A stretch of 40,306 bases of DNA, from contig JAGCCZ010000002.1 of NCBI GenBank assembly GCA_017651425.1, forward strand, positions 1 to 40,306, in the 5' to 3' direction. Under the pieces are notes generated by a model. The model was not told the origin of the DNA. It was given only the letters and a program-made list of their open reading frames with translations, and did no database searches. The stretch comes from Bacteroidales bacterium. Lineage in GTDB: Bacteria; Bacteroidota; Bacteroidia; Bacteroidales; WCHB1-69. The translations under genes were made by a program, and so were the position numbers. Shown here piece after piece: positions 1-6,967 of this stretch (positions within the stretch are counted from its first letter, which is position 1; each line of letters opens with the position of its first letter).

Positions 1-1
1 A

Positions 2-1078
2 CTCCATCAAATCACTTTGCTCAGTGGTCGCGAACTACTGTGCTATCCGAAAGTGGAACTCTCACAGCCCATCGACAACCGAATGAAGCTGGACACCACG
101 GGACAATACCTGACCATCGGGCGCAAGAAACCCGTCGTGAAGCCCATCCCGCCAGAGGTAAAAGAGCAGCGCAAACTGGCCGTGAAATTCTTCACCGACC
201 GCGCCTTCTTCTTCCTTGACCACCGCGAGAAAATCCTGAGCGACAGCCGTATGTTCCTTGCCCCCGTTCCCGTACAAAGCGGCCTCGCCTACTTCGGAAC
301 CAGTGGCTTCCGACGTCCTACATTGGGTGTCTATGTCGAATGGTGGATGACGTGCGTCCCCGCCATCATCAGCCGCCTCCACGACGACACCTGGCTCGTA
401 TATTACATCTCGGGGAGCCCGCTGTCGGGAATGAACTGCTGCGGCATCGTCAACGCTAACGGAGAATGCCGTTCGGAGAACCTACCCAGTCCGTTCAGCG
501 CTATTTGGCGTTCATTTATGGAAGTCAACAAACGCTACGATGAGGCTAAGCAACGTTACGAGGCCTACTCGTTAGAAGAGGTGGTGAAGCTGTTAGAAGC
601 CAACGACAACGGTGATGGTCTGAAAGAAAGGGAGTTGTTCCTTCTTCAGCGCGAGAATCAGATTTTGCGACAGGAGATACTGGACACCCGCGAGGCCGGT
701 GCCAAGGCGATGGAGAAGATGCGGGTCTCCCTGTTGAACGCCCACCTCGAATGCAAACGCGAGGCACTCACGAACTGGTATGCCGACTACTGCCGGAAGC
801 AGGAAGAGGGCAAGGAAGTACTGGAATCGCTGAATCTGCAGAAGCAGCAGCTCAAGCAGCAATTTCGCCACGGTGAAATCACCAGGATGTTCTATCAACA
901 CAAGCTCACTCCGTTGAAAAAAAGGATTTTCAATCTACAACAGGAACTTGAATGCATGGCGAAGAAGGAATTGTCAGAACTGCTTCCTGAACTCTTCAAC
1001 CGGCCGGGCGACACGGAGCTCATCACATTTGACGAAGTGGAGGAATTTGTAAAGAGTAAAAATCCCAATCAAAAATAA
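2..1078 (+). CDS. coiled-coil protein of unknown function, 5' end outside window
   Basis: The reading frame is open to the left edge. The first possible start inside the window is a TTG at position 17, so the true start probably lies upstream and this is a partial gene. I do not recognise the family. The first half (about 175 residues) is a mixed globular region with aromatic-rich stretches and a GSPLSGMNCCG segment. From about residue 175 to 310 the sequence is charged, with E/K/Q/L heptad-like spacing that suggests a long coiled coil. There is no signal peptide or membrane segment in the visible part. The next gene (an N-formylglutamate amidohydrolase) starts six bases after the stop, so the two are probably co-transcribed and may act together. 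No function is assigned. Confidence 0.75.
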   Translation, partial: LHQITLLSGRELLCYPKVELSQPIDNRMKLDTTGQYLTIGRKKPVVKPIPPEVKEQRKLAVKFFTDRAFFFLDHREKILSDSRMFLAPVPVQSGLAYFGTSGFRRPTLGVYVEWWMTCVPAIISRLHDDTWLVYYISGSPLSGMNCCGIVNANGECRSENLPSPFSAIWRSFMEVNKRYDEAKQRYEAYSLEEVVKLLEANDNGDGLKERELFLLQRENQILRQEILDTREAGAKAMEKMRVSLLNAHLECKREALTNWYADYCRKQEEGKEVLESLNLQKQQLKQQFRHGEITRMFYQHKLTPLKKRIFNLQQELECMAKKELSELLPELFNRPGDTELITFDEVEEFVKSKNPNQK

Positions 1079-1084
1079 CGAGCC

Positions 1085-1789
1085 ATGACTTATCCGATTA
1101 TTGTATTGAATGAGCCGCACGCCTCCATTGAAGGGCTGTACGACCACGAACTAAGTTTTTGGGATATCGATGCCCATTTCATCAACAATGTGGTGTTCCG
1201 TCTCACCGATTGGCACACCGACTTCCTGTTTCATGGTTTCCGCAACGAGCGGATCCGTCCCGTACGTTTCCCTTATTCGCGTTTTGTAGTAGATGCCGAG
1301 CGGCTGTGGAACGATCCGCTGGAGAAGGAGGGGCAAGGCATCCTCTACCGGCGTTTCGGAGACTATCACCGTCACATCCCGAAACAATGCGAGAAACAGC
1401 TTTACAACCTATGGCGCGGCCATCAGCACAGACTGAAGAGCACGCTCTGTGAGAACGCCCTCCTGCTCGACTGCCACTCGTTTTCCGAGGAGCAGGGCGA
1501 TGTGGACATCTGCATCGGGTTCAACGAGGACTGGTCTAAGCCAAACAAAGAGACGGTGGAGTTTGTCGTGAACCTTTTCGAGGAGAACGGCTACTCGGTC
1601 GGCATCAACTACCCGTACAGCAACTCCGAGGCGCCTGAGTGTGCATTCCGCTACCAGTCGATGATGCTGGAGGTGAACAAGCGGGTATATATGGAGAAGG
1701 GCACGCTGTACTTGAAAACGAGCCTTGACAAAAAGCGGAGCGTTTCCGAGCTGATGGCGCAGCTGTTGGGGAGACTGGTAGGGGTATGA
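1085..1789 (+). CDS. N-formylglutamate amidohydrolase family protein
   Basis: This 234-residue cytosolic protein fits the N-formylglutamate deformylase/amidohydrolase family (Pfam FGase). Visible signatures are an N-terminal NEPHASIEG block, a central LLDCHSF block (the D-x-H-S metal-site region of the family), a CIGFNEDW segment, and a late MLEVNKRVYM block. Classical members hydrolyse N-formylglutamate to formate and glutamate in histidine degradation. No hut genes are nearby, so the substrate may differ. The ATG start at 1085 has only a weak ribosome-binding site, as usual in Bacteroidetes, and follows the upstream coiled-coil gene by six bases. A 28-bp palindrome begins eight bases after the stop and may act as transcript end or processing signal. 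The family call is fairly secure; the physiological substrate is unknown. Confidence 0.85.
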   Translation: MTYPIIVLNEPHASIEGLYDHELSFWDIDAHFINNVVFRLTDWHTDFLFHGFRNERIRPVRFPYSRFVVDAERLWNDPLEKEGQGILYRRFGDYHRHIPKQCEKQLYNLWRGHQHRLKSTLCENALLLDCHSFSEEQGDVDICIGFNEDWSKPNKETVEFVVNLFEENGYSVGINYPYSNSEAPECAFRYQSMMLEVNKRVYMEKGTLYLKTSLDKKRSVSELMAQLLGRLVGV

Positions 1790-1796
1790 ATTCATG

Positions 1797-1824
1797 GTAG
1801 ATACGCGCCATGGCGCGTATCTAC
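1797..1824. repeat. 28-bp perfect palindrome, family with 21571-21598
   Basis: A perfect 14+14 palindrome that starts GTAGATACGCGCCA and is followed by its exact reverse complement. It lies directly after the stop of the amidohydrolase gene. A second palindrome of identical length with the same outer skeleton (GTAGA, then ACG) occurs at 21571-21598. No U-tract follows, so it is not a standard intrinsic terminator. It looks like a dispersed palindromic element. Confidence 0.85.
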
Positions 1825-1841
1825 GGCAACAAGAAAGGGTT

Positions 1842-2075
1842 CTACGCCGCAAGGTGTTGGCGCAGGGATTCGAAGCTGTCATTCGTCCTCAGGCGTTTCT
1901 TCGCCCTGTTCTTGAACTGACGCACGCGTTCACGCGGCAAGCCGAGCTTGGCCCCGATTTCATCTGCAGTGTATTTCCTGTCGGTGTCCATCCCATACGA
2001 CATCTGGAGCACACGTCTCTCAATCTCGAATTGTGAAAGGAGCTTCTTCGGAGACACTGGGATGCGAATTAACAA
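1842..2075 (-). pseudogene. sigma-70 region 4 fragment (stranded C-terminal domain)
   Basis: The frame encodes a recognisable sigma-70 region 4 helix-turn-helix. FEIERRVLQMSYGMD resembles the first helices, EIGAKLGLPRERVRQFKNRAKKRLR the DNA-recognition helices and linker, and the last ten residues resemble the C-terminus of Bacteroidetes primary-type sigma factors. Regions 1 to 3 are missing. The only in-frame start is TTG at 2075, no ATG exists before an in-frame stop at about 2139, and there is no clear ribosome-binding site. The simplest reading is the 3' remnant of a group 1/2 sigma-factor gene. An intact tiny regulator that uses the -35-binding domain alone is possible but less likely. 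Nothing next to it continues the sigma protein. Confidence 0.6.
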
Positions 2076-2220
2076 TCCAATCCTATCGTTGGAAAACGAG
2101 AGTGGTGGAAAAACATATGTTGTTGAGGATGACGGGTGCTATGTTGCGTACAACAACATTGGAGATACTGACAAGTTCGTCTCGATTACCCACTTGTATT
2201 CAGATATCATCTTCAACACC

Positions 2221-2784
2221 TTATTTAGAGAGCCCGGGATAATCCACATCAAATCTCCGATGGACATCGAAATAGAGTTTTTCCACCCCGAAATCGTTCG
2301 GCGCGAATTCGATGCAGTCAATACCGCCTGCCAATAACGTTTGTAGGGTTATATTCGGCACATTATAGACGAAAATCTCATCCAACAACTCGTACTCCTG
2401 GTAGACGTCGATGACGCAGAAGGCAGTATCACGTGTTTTTCCGTCACCAGTACTCAGTATTGTGTCAATAATCTGTTCGGTCTGGTATTGATAAGTGTCT
2501 ATAAGATTGTCATCCTCAAGAAAATCGACATTCTCAAGAATATCCTCCCAATACCGGACGCTGAACGGACTGTCTAGATAATGGCAGCTTTGGGCGTACT
2601 CATCGGTGAAGGTATAGCCGTACATCAGACCGCGCAGGGTCTCTATCGGGGTGTCTTCATCAAGTTTCCCGTCACGGAATTGTTGGAGTAATTCCTTGGT
2701 ACAACTGTCCCTGTACTCTTCATAGTTGACTTTGCTAAAATCATCGCGGACGCCTAAGAGGCGAATCGGTTCATTGTTTTTCAT
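2221..2784 (-). CDS. DUF4919 family protein
   Basis: This 187-residue protein resembles DUF4919, a family frequent in Bacteroidetes. A middle block GLMYGYTFTDEYAQS matches the family's YG-F block. The C-terminal half has the hallmark GDGKTRDTAFCVIDVYQEYELLD stretch and an end of the form (E)KLYFDV. Many family members are exported; this one shows no signal peptide and begins with polar residues, so it is probably cytosolic. The function of DUF4919 is unknown. The ATG at 2784 is the first in frame. The 3' 117 bases overlap an opposing, protein-like open frame on the + strand (2062-2337); see findings. It stands alone between the sigma fragment and an orphan gene, all on the same strand. Confidence 0.75.
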   Translation of the reverse strand: MKNNEPIRLLGVRDDFSKVNYEEYRDSCTKELLQQFRDGKLDEDTPIETLRGLMYGYTFTDEYAQSCHYLDSPFSVRYWEDILENVDFLEDDNLIDTYQYQTEQIIDTILSTGDGKTRDTAFCVIDVYQEYELLDEIFVYNVPNITLQTLLAGGIDCIEFAPNDFGVEKLYFDVHRRFDVDYPGLSK

Positions 2785-2924
2785 ATCATTAAGGGATTTC
2801 TATTTTTTTACTTCTTCGCGCTGCCGCCGACCTTGGTGCGAAATCCGTTAAACATCAAGGTAAGCAAACAACACTGCAATATTAATTCATTATTATTTGC
2901 GGTTTCTTTTAATGTATTCCTCTA

Positions 2925-3533
2925 TTATGAGAGACCTCTGTCAAGCATCCTCCTCCTAACCTTTTGTTTGTCTTCTTCACTATACTTTTCTCTTCCATCG
3001 CCATACAAATCCCCTGCCCAGTCATCCACAATGTTCTGATTGGCCTCCTGCCTCTTGGCAAAATCGAGAATCGCATCATAAAAGCTTTTAACAAACTCCT
3101 TCGTGTCACATAATGCATATTCAAACTGAATGCCTTCTATCCTTTTAATAAACAACGAGAAAATTCCAGTATCTAATCCTTTACCGTCCTTTTTTCTTTG
3201 GATTGGAGAATAGAGCAAATCTTCATAATGGAAAATGTAATCGGTGCCTTCACCGAACGGAAAGCAATAATTGCTGTGATTGTTCGTGCAAGCCTCTACC
3301 CAATCGATCATTTCGCCTACAGGATCACTAGATAAAACATTTGACAAACGCGCTTTTGCCACTTCCTCTCCATCAATGGAGACGGTGACATCAACCCAAC
3401 CCGCATACGTGTCTGAAAAATGAAAACTCACTTTTTTCAAAGGACAGAACCCGCTTTCTGCGATGTTGGAATACATTTCGGCACGCTTTTTCAGCAAAAT
3501 GTATGGGAGATAATCTGGGGATAATTCATTCAT
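2925..3533 (-). CDS. hypothetical protein, 202 residues
   Basis: I do not recognise this protein. The ATG at 3533 (MNELSPDYLPYILL) is preferred over an in-frame GTG at 3551. It is soluble, without signal peptide or membrane helices. Features are an N-terminal helical region, a central beta-like stretch with VDVTVSIDGEEVAKARLS, a GEMIDWVEACTNN segment, and a strongly charged C-terminal tail rich in K, R, E and D. The gene is visibly more AT-rich than its neighbours, which hints at recent acquisition. No sigma-54 element is present upstream, though a short GGCAC/GTGCC palindrome lies at about 3554-3566. A stand-alone immunity-type protein would fit the size, but this is only a guess. Confidence 0.65.
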   Translation of the reverse strand: MNELSPDYLPYILLKKRAEMYSNIAESGFCPLKKVSFHFSDTYAGWVDVTVSIDGEEVAKARLSNVLSSDPVGEMIDWVEACTNNHSNYCFPFGEGTDYIFHYEDLLYSPIQRKKDGKGLDTGIFSLFIKRIEGIQFEYALCDTKEFVKSFYDAILDFAKRQEANQNIVDDWAGDLYGDGREKYSEEDKQKVRRRMLDRGLS

Positions 3534-3632
3534 AGTAAGTTTTTTATACACGATGGCACAATGTGCCGAAATTTAGATCGTGGTCTGGAATGGCAAGGAG
3601 ACGGTGCAGCAAAAATAATCCTGTTCAAATTA

Positions 3633-4403
3633 TCAAGAAGGATCCCTCATCATCTCAATCGGGATATAGTACAACTCATATTTTGTCCTCGGGTTGCGAA
3701 GCCAGCAAAGGATGAGGTCGCGCTGACGGGACAACTCCTCACACAAGGCATCCTTATCTGCCGTTTCGCGCATAGCGGCATAGGCGACAGGGTCAAGGTT
3801 GGCACTGTCGTTCCGGAAGAAATCGGCGAAATCGGCCTCGAGATAAGCAGATGCCTCGTCGAAAACCTTGATGAAGTCGTCCAACCCTGCCGTACAAGGA
3901 TATAACCGGCTCTCCAGCATCACCTGCACAGGACTCATCAGTCCGCCCATGCCGCAGTTCAGCATCGGCCAGCCGCTGGCCTTGTGGAAATCCTCCATTG
4001 CCTTGCGCCCATACAGCTTGCCGACAACCTGCGCACAGGCTGAAGTGTAGAACACCGCGGCCGCAAACATACCGAAGTGACGGTCGCCTTCAAACCGAAA
4101 AGCATTCCGTTTTTTGTTGTGCCCGTAGCATCTCCCATTTTCATCCACCCTTGGCGGTTCCATACCCAGCACAAAGGGATAGGCGAAATTGCGACAGGTG
4201 ACATCTATGTCGTAAAATTTGGATAGGTCAGACGGAAATCGCAGGGTGTAATACTCCTTGAAGGTGGCAGATTCAGGTTTCCCGGGGGAGTTGGGCGTCA
4301 ACAGATGCTCAAGAAAGGTGAAACCGACATTCTTGCGAGAGTTGTCACGTTGTTGGAGGGCAGCCGAGAGGCTGTCAGACTTGGGGTTGGTGTTTTGATT
4401 CAT
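3633..4403 (-). CDS. hypothetical protein, 256 residues, with sigma-54-type promoter
   Basis: Unrecognised soluble protein. It begins with a polar, Asn/Ser/Gln-rich leader of about 25 residues, followed by a globular domain with Phe/Tyr-rich stretches. A notable segment is GMFAAAVFYTSACAQVVGKLYGRKAMEDF, mildly hydrophobic but broken by charges, so probably a buried helix rather than a membrane span. There is also a CGMGGLMSPVQ loop and several cysteines. The ATG at 4403 sits 25 bases after the transcription start predicted from a consensus sigma-54 element at 4440-4454. The same type of promoter precedes the next gene upstream (the alpha/beta hydrolase), so the two appear co-regulated although separately transcribed. 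No function is assigned. Confidence 0.7.
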   Translation of the reverse strand: MNQNTNPKSDSLSAALQQRDNSRKNVGFTFLEHLLTPNSPGKPESATFKEYYTLRFPSDLSKFYDIDVTCRNFAYPFVLGMEPPRVDENGRCYGHNKKRNAFRFEGDRHFGMFAAAVFYTSACAQVVGKLYGRKAMEDFHKASGWPMLNCGMGGLMSPVQVMLESRLYPCTAGLDDFIKVFDEASAYLEADFADFFRNDSANLDPVAYAAMRETADKDALCEELSRQRDLILCWLRNPRTKYELYYIPIEMMRDPS

Positions 4404-4439
4404 ATTATTATTATTTTATGATGTTTGTTGATTTGTTTT

Positions 4440-4454
4440 GCAAAAATCGTGCCA
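4440..4454 (-). promoter_or_regulatory. sigma-54 promoter element (-24/-12)
   Basis: On the minus strand the sequence reads TGGCACGATTTTTGC, a full match to the RpoN consensus TGGCAC-N5-TTGC. The predicted transcription start is 12 bases further on (about 4428), leaving a leader of about 25 bases before the ATG at 4403. A 15-bp palindrome lies 24 bases upstream of it. The nearly identical element at 5265-5279 strengthens the call. Confidence 0.75.
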
Positions 4455-4477
4455 ATAAAGAGTAGAGACACCAAAAT

Positions 4478-4492
4478 TTTCAACCGTTGAAA
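4478..4492. promoter_or_regulatory. 15-bp palindrome upstream of a sigma-54 promoter
   Basis: TTTCAACCGTTGAAA is a perfect inverted repeat (7+1+7). It lies just upstream of the -24 element at 4440-4454, where an enhancer-binding activator or a repressor site could be. The regulator is not identifiable in the window. Confidence 0.35.
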
Positions 4493-4529
4493 TAGTTGGT
4501 TTTATCTCATTCCGAGACAGTTTAGAGGT

Positions 4530-5195
4530 TTATGCAACCTCCAAACCGAGCATTTCGACAATCTTCGGCACAAGGGTGTCATCGAGACGACTGACATCCA
4601 AGACGTGACCCCCGTCAAACTCCTCGTAATTGTCCCCACTGTCGCCATAGAGCCGCTTGTACTCCTCAATGCTGACGATGCCTCCCACCTTGAAGGGGTC
4701 CTTCGTGCCGAAGTATGCATAGGAAGGGTCACGGGGATTGTCAAGGATGGCCTGCTTGTAACCATCCAGCATCGGCTTGAACTTGGCCAGCAGTTCTGGG
4801 TCGCCAACAATCTCTTGACGTTTGGCACCGCGCCGATTCCGATAGGTGCGCCCAATCCGACTGCAAAATTCAGCCAGTGGCATGAAGAAGTCGACACCTC
4901 TGTCGTAGTTGAGTGCCGGACTGAGATAAATGTGCGGGATGCCCCGGATGCCGAGCGCATGGATGGCCCCCATAGATTCCCCTATGACGAGGACGGGGTG
5001 TTTGGTATCCACCAGTTTGGAAATCTGCTCAGTCGCAATGTCCGGGTCGTAGTTGTAGGTCTTACGTATGACCTTGAGGTCGCACGGCTCACCATCCTTG
5101 GTGGTGAAATGCATATTCGAGAGTTTTTGGTCCAGACAGCGGGGTATGTAGCTGCTACCGCTGCCACCCATTCCGTGAAGAAAGAGAATGTTCAT
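4530..5195 (-). CDS. alpha/beta hydrolase-fold protein
   Basis: This is a 221-residue single-domain serine hydrolase. Visible features are an N-terminal MNILFLHGMGGSG oxyanion-region strand, a nucleophile elbow GESMG with Ser at about residue 74, an acidic residue in FGTKDPF at about 166, and a histidine in DGGHVLD at about 197. The order Ser-Asp-His is canonical. Size and motifs resemble small esterases of the YqiA/UPF0227 type, cytosolic with no signal peptide. The frame is open to an ATG at 5261, but a consensus sigma-54 promoter at 5265-5279 puts the transcript start near 5253. That start is therefore excluded and the ATG at 5195, which opens directly onto the first strand, is chosen. The substrate is unknown. 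Confidence 0.8.
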   Translation of the reverse strand: MNILFLHGMGGSGSSYIPRCLDQKLSNMHFTTKDGEPCDLKVIRKTYNYDPDIATEQISKLVDTKHPVLVIGESMGAIHALGIRGIPHIYLSPALNYDRGVDFFMPLAEFCSRIGRTYRNRRGAKRQEIVGDPELLAKFKPMLDGYKQAILDNPRDPSYAYFGTKDPFKVGGIVSIEEYKRLYGDSGDNYEEFDGGHVLDVSRLDDTLVPKIVEMLGLEVA

Positions 5196-5264
5196 ATATC
5201 TTTGAGTTTGGTTATTAATATTGTTTGAGCCGTCCTCCCGGACAGCATCATGCGTATTCAATTT

Positions 5265-5279
5265 GCAAATATCGTGCCA
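5265..5279 (-). promoter_or_regulatory. sigma-54 promoter element (-24/-12) of the hydrolase gene
   Basis: The minus strand reads TGGCACGATATTTGC, a full match to TGGCAC-N5-TTGC. Predicted start of transcription is near 5253, about 58 bases before the ATG at 5195. This decides the translation start of the hydrolase. The 119 bases between this element and the opposing one at 5399-5413 contain TCACG direct repeats and a TCACGTGA palindrome near 5300-5320, possible activator sites. Confidence 0.75.
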
Positions 5280-5398
5280 AAACAGATACTACCATATTGT
5301 CACGCGGATCATCACGTGAAAGACACTCTCTTCTGTTTGAGACACACCATTTCGCAGGGCGGCAACGTTAAGCCGCATTCCTGACCCTTCTGTTAATT

Positions 5399-5413
5399 TG
5401 GCACGGTTTTTGA
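5399..5413 (+). promoter_or_regulatory. probable sigma-54 promoter element, divergent
   Basis: The plus strand reads TGGCACGGTTTTTGA. The -24 half is perfect, while the -12 half is TTGA instead of TTGC, a change in one of the most conserved bases. Predicted transcription start is near 5425. It faces away from the element at 5265-5279, forming a divergent pair. Confidence 0.5.
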
Positions 5414-5416
5414 TAA

Positions 5417-5647
5417 ATGTATAACGAAGCGGCCAGGAACTGTGCCGAGATGTTCTGGTTATGGGAGGGATACTACAACGGCTATTTCGATTACGACACC
5501 AAGGAGGTTATGGAGTACTGCAAAAAGGAACTTGGGTTCGAGTACGAGGATGAGGTCCCCGAAGATGCGGATGACGATTATTATGACGAAGATGCGGAAT
5601 ACGACGCTTTCACTTTATGGTGTTTTATCTCAAGTGCCATGTCTTGA
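5417..5647 (+). CDS. small acidic protein of unknown function
   Basis: This is a 76-residue frame, highly acidic, with a D/E/Y-rich middle (EDEVPEDADDDYYDEDAEYD) and aromatic-rich ends. No family is recognised. If the sigma-54-type element at 5399-5413 drives it, transcription would begin near 5425, after the ATG at 5417. Translation would then start at the in-frame ATG at 5450 (MFWLWEG), giving 65 residues. The 3' end overlaps the opposing 2H phosphoesterase gene by 23 bases. Acidic small proteins are often anti-activators, DNA mimics or chaperone-bound partners, but nothing in the sequence selects among these. Coding status is plausible, not proven. Confidence 0.4.
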   Translation: MYNEAARNCAEMFWLWEGYYNGYFDYDTKEVMEYCKKELGFEYEDEVPEDADDDYYDEDAEYDAFTLWCFISSAMS

Positions 5648-6146
5648 TGGTTTTTCCTCCTTTGTGGCGGTAATTCGCCGTATTGACCTTTAAGGTGAAC
5701 GCCGGAACCTCAAGACTGTTGATGACCGATGCTATGGTCGTCATATCCGCTTTCGCTTTATCTATTTTGCCAATCGTTATGTGCAACCGGAAATCACGAC
5801 GGTAGTCGACACCCAGCTTTTCGGCCTCCGCCCTCAGCTCTTTGATTAGAGCTGTCAGGGACTCGGACGGCTGGGATGAGGTGATGTTGACGATAATGTC
5901 GCCATACGTTGTGAAAGCATCCAGTTTGTCCAATGTCAACGAGGGAGCCTCCCTGTCTTCCAGATGTCTGGAGAATGCCGCTTCCAATTCCTTCACGTGT
6001 TTACCCTCAAAGATGAATACGGCCGTGATATGGAACGATTTTCTTGTCCACCTTGCAGGAATGCCCTTCGATTTCATCGCATTGCGCAAATTTTCAAACC
6101 ATTCTGCATCTTTCCTTAAAGGAATTTCTAATTCTAAATAATTCAT
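5625..6146 (-). CDS. 2'-5' RNA ligase / 2H phosphoesterase family protein
   Basis: This 173-residue protein has the two hallmark motifs of the 2H (LigT-like) superfamily: HITAVF at residues 39-44 and HITIGK at 122-127, separated by the expected distance for one bilobed domain. Family members hydrolyse or form 2',3'-cyclic or 2'-5' phosphodiester bonds in RNA, tRNA-splicing products, ADP-ribose cyclic phosphate or oligoadenylate signals. The ATG at 6146 (MNYLELEIPL) is preferred over an in-frame TTG two codons upstream. Cytosolic. The next gene, on the opposite strand with a shared upstream region, encodes a NADAR-family protein, also linked to ADP-ribose and nucleotide chemistry. That pairing is suggestive, but the substrate cannot be told from sequence. 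Confidence 0.85.
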   Translation of the reverse strand: MNYLELEIPLRKDAEWFENLRNAMKSKGIPARWTRKSFHITAVFIFEGKHVKELEAAFSRHLEDREAPSLTLDKLDAFTTYGDIIVNITSSQPSESLTALIKELRAEAEKLGVDYRRDFRLHITIGKIDKAKADMTTIASVINSLEVPAFTLKVNTANYRHKGGKTIKTWHLR

Positions 6147-6275
6147 AATCAACTAGTTAAATATATATTTGTTTACCCTGCTCGCAAACCTATACCTTTT
6201 TCTCTTCCGATAGCAAAACTACGACAAATTTTTGAAAATATGTGTTATTGGAAAAAAAAAGTGTAATATTGCCGC

Positions 6276-6887
6276 ATGAAAAAATGTAAGGATACAAACA
6301 GTGCCAACCGAGACAAAAACCAAAACAATGGCACACCTGTCGAAGAAATAATCACCTATTCCAGGCCAAGTGATGAATATGGAATGTTGGGGAATATGGC
6401 AGGTGGTATGCCCATTGTGATAAACGGGCATAAGGTTTACGCCTCCGAACACCTCTATCTATGTGGATATTGGAGTTTGAACACCGATTTGCACAAACAA
6501 ATCCAGGAATATTGTTTGTCTCAAAAAAGCGGAACGTATGCCAAAAGATGCACCAAGGGCAAATACAAAAACGATGCCCGTGCCGATTTCCATGATTTCA
6601 AGCACGATTGGATGATTTGGGTGGTATGGCAAAAGGCATCGCAAAACGAAAAATTTCGGATGCACCTATTAAGCACGGGGGACGCTCATATATACGAAGT
6701 GGTTCCAAAGGGTCCAGTTTGGGCTGCATATCCTGATGCCAATGGGGTGATGCAGGGCGCAAACGGTATGGGTGAAATCCTGATGATGATCAGAGATTGC
6801 CTCCGCAAGAATGTTGAGCCAACCTACAACAAAGACTTGTTGAATAAAAGTGGAATATATTTTTTGGGTGAGAAACTGACCTTTTAG
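6276..6887 (+). CDS. NADAR family (YbiA/DUF1768-like) N-glycosidase
   Basis: The protein has 203 residues. After a charged N-terminus, it carries the NADAR fold signatures: ITYSRPSDEYGMLGN (the family's F-S/P-LSN block), INGHKVYASEHLYLCGYW (the x-xSxEH-x-x block with the active-site Glu near residue 58), a Lys/Arg-rich middle, and a terminal block GANGMGEILMMIRDCLR. Known NADAR proteins cleave N-glycosidic bonds: YbiA acts on riboflavin-pathway intermediates, and others remove ADP-ribose from guanine in DNA. Cytosolic. It is divergently placed from the 2H phosphoesterase gene with about 130 bases between them and convergent with the AraC gene. Whether it is a detoxifier of riboflavin intermediates or an ADP-ribosylation eraser is open. 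No DarT-like toxin lies nearby. Confidence 0.8.
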   Translation: MKKCKDTNSANRDKNQNNGTPVEEIITYSRPSDEYGMLGNMAGGMPIVINGHKVYASEHLYLCGYWSLNTDLHKQIQEYCLSQKSGTYAKRCTKGKYKNDARADFHDFKHDWMIWVVWQKASQNEKFRMHLLSTGDAHIYEVVPKGPVWAAYPDANGVMQGANGMGEILMMIRDCLRKNVEPTYNKDLLNKSGIYFLGEKLTF

Positions 6888-6967
6888 GTTGAACAGTCTT
6901 TTAGCGTTTTTTTCAACACTTGGTGAGTTTCTCACCCGTTCATTCTTATAACCGTACTCCGGCGCCG

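Noticed and set aside
1794..2036. 80-codon open frame on the + strand
   Set aside because: It starts within the 28-bp palindrome and then runs antisense to the sigma region-4 sequence, which has real similarity.
3554..3566. GGCAC-n3-GTGCC palindrome, first taken for a fourth sigma-54 site
   Set aside because: The GG to GC spacing is 10 instead of 12 and no TTGC is present, so it does not fit a -24/-12 element.
6158..6188. TTTG-19-TATATTTA promoter-like pair before the 2H phosphoesterase gene
   Set aside because: The -7 box has one mismatch and would leave a leader of only about six bases before the ATG at 6146, so I did not list it as a feature.
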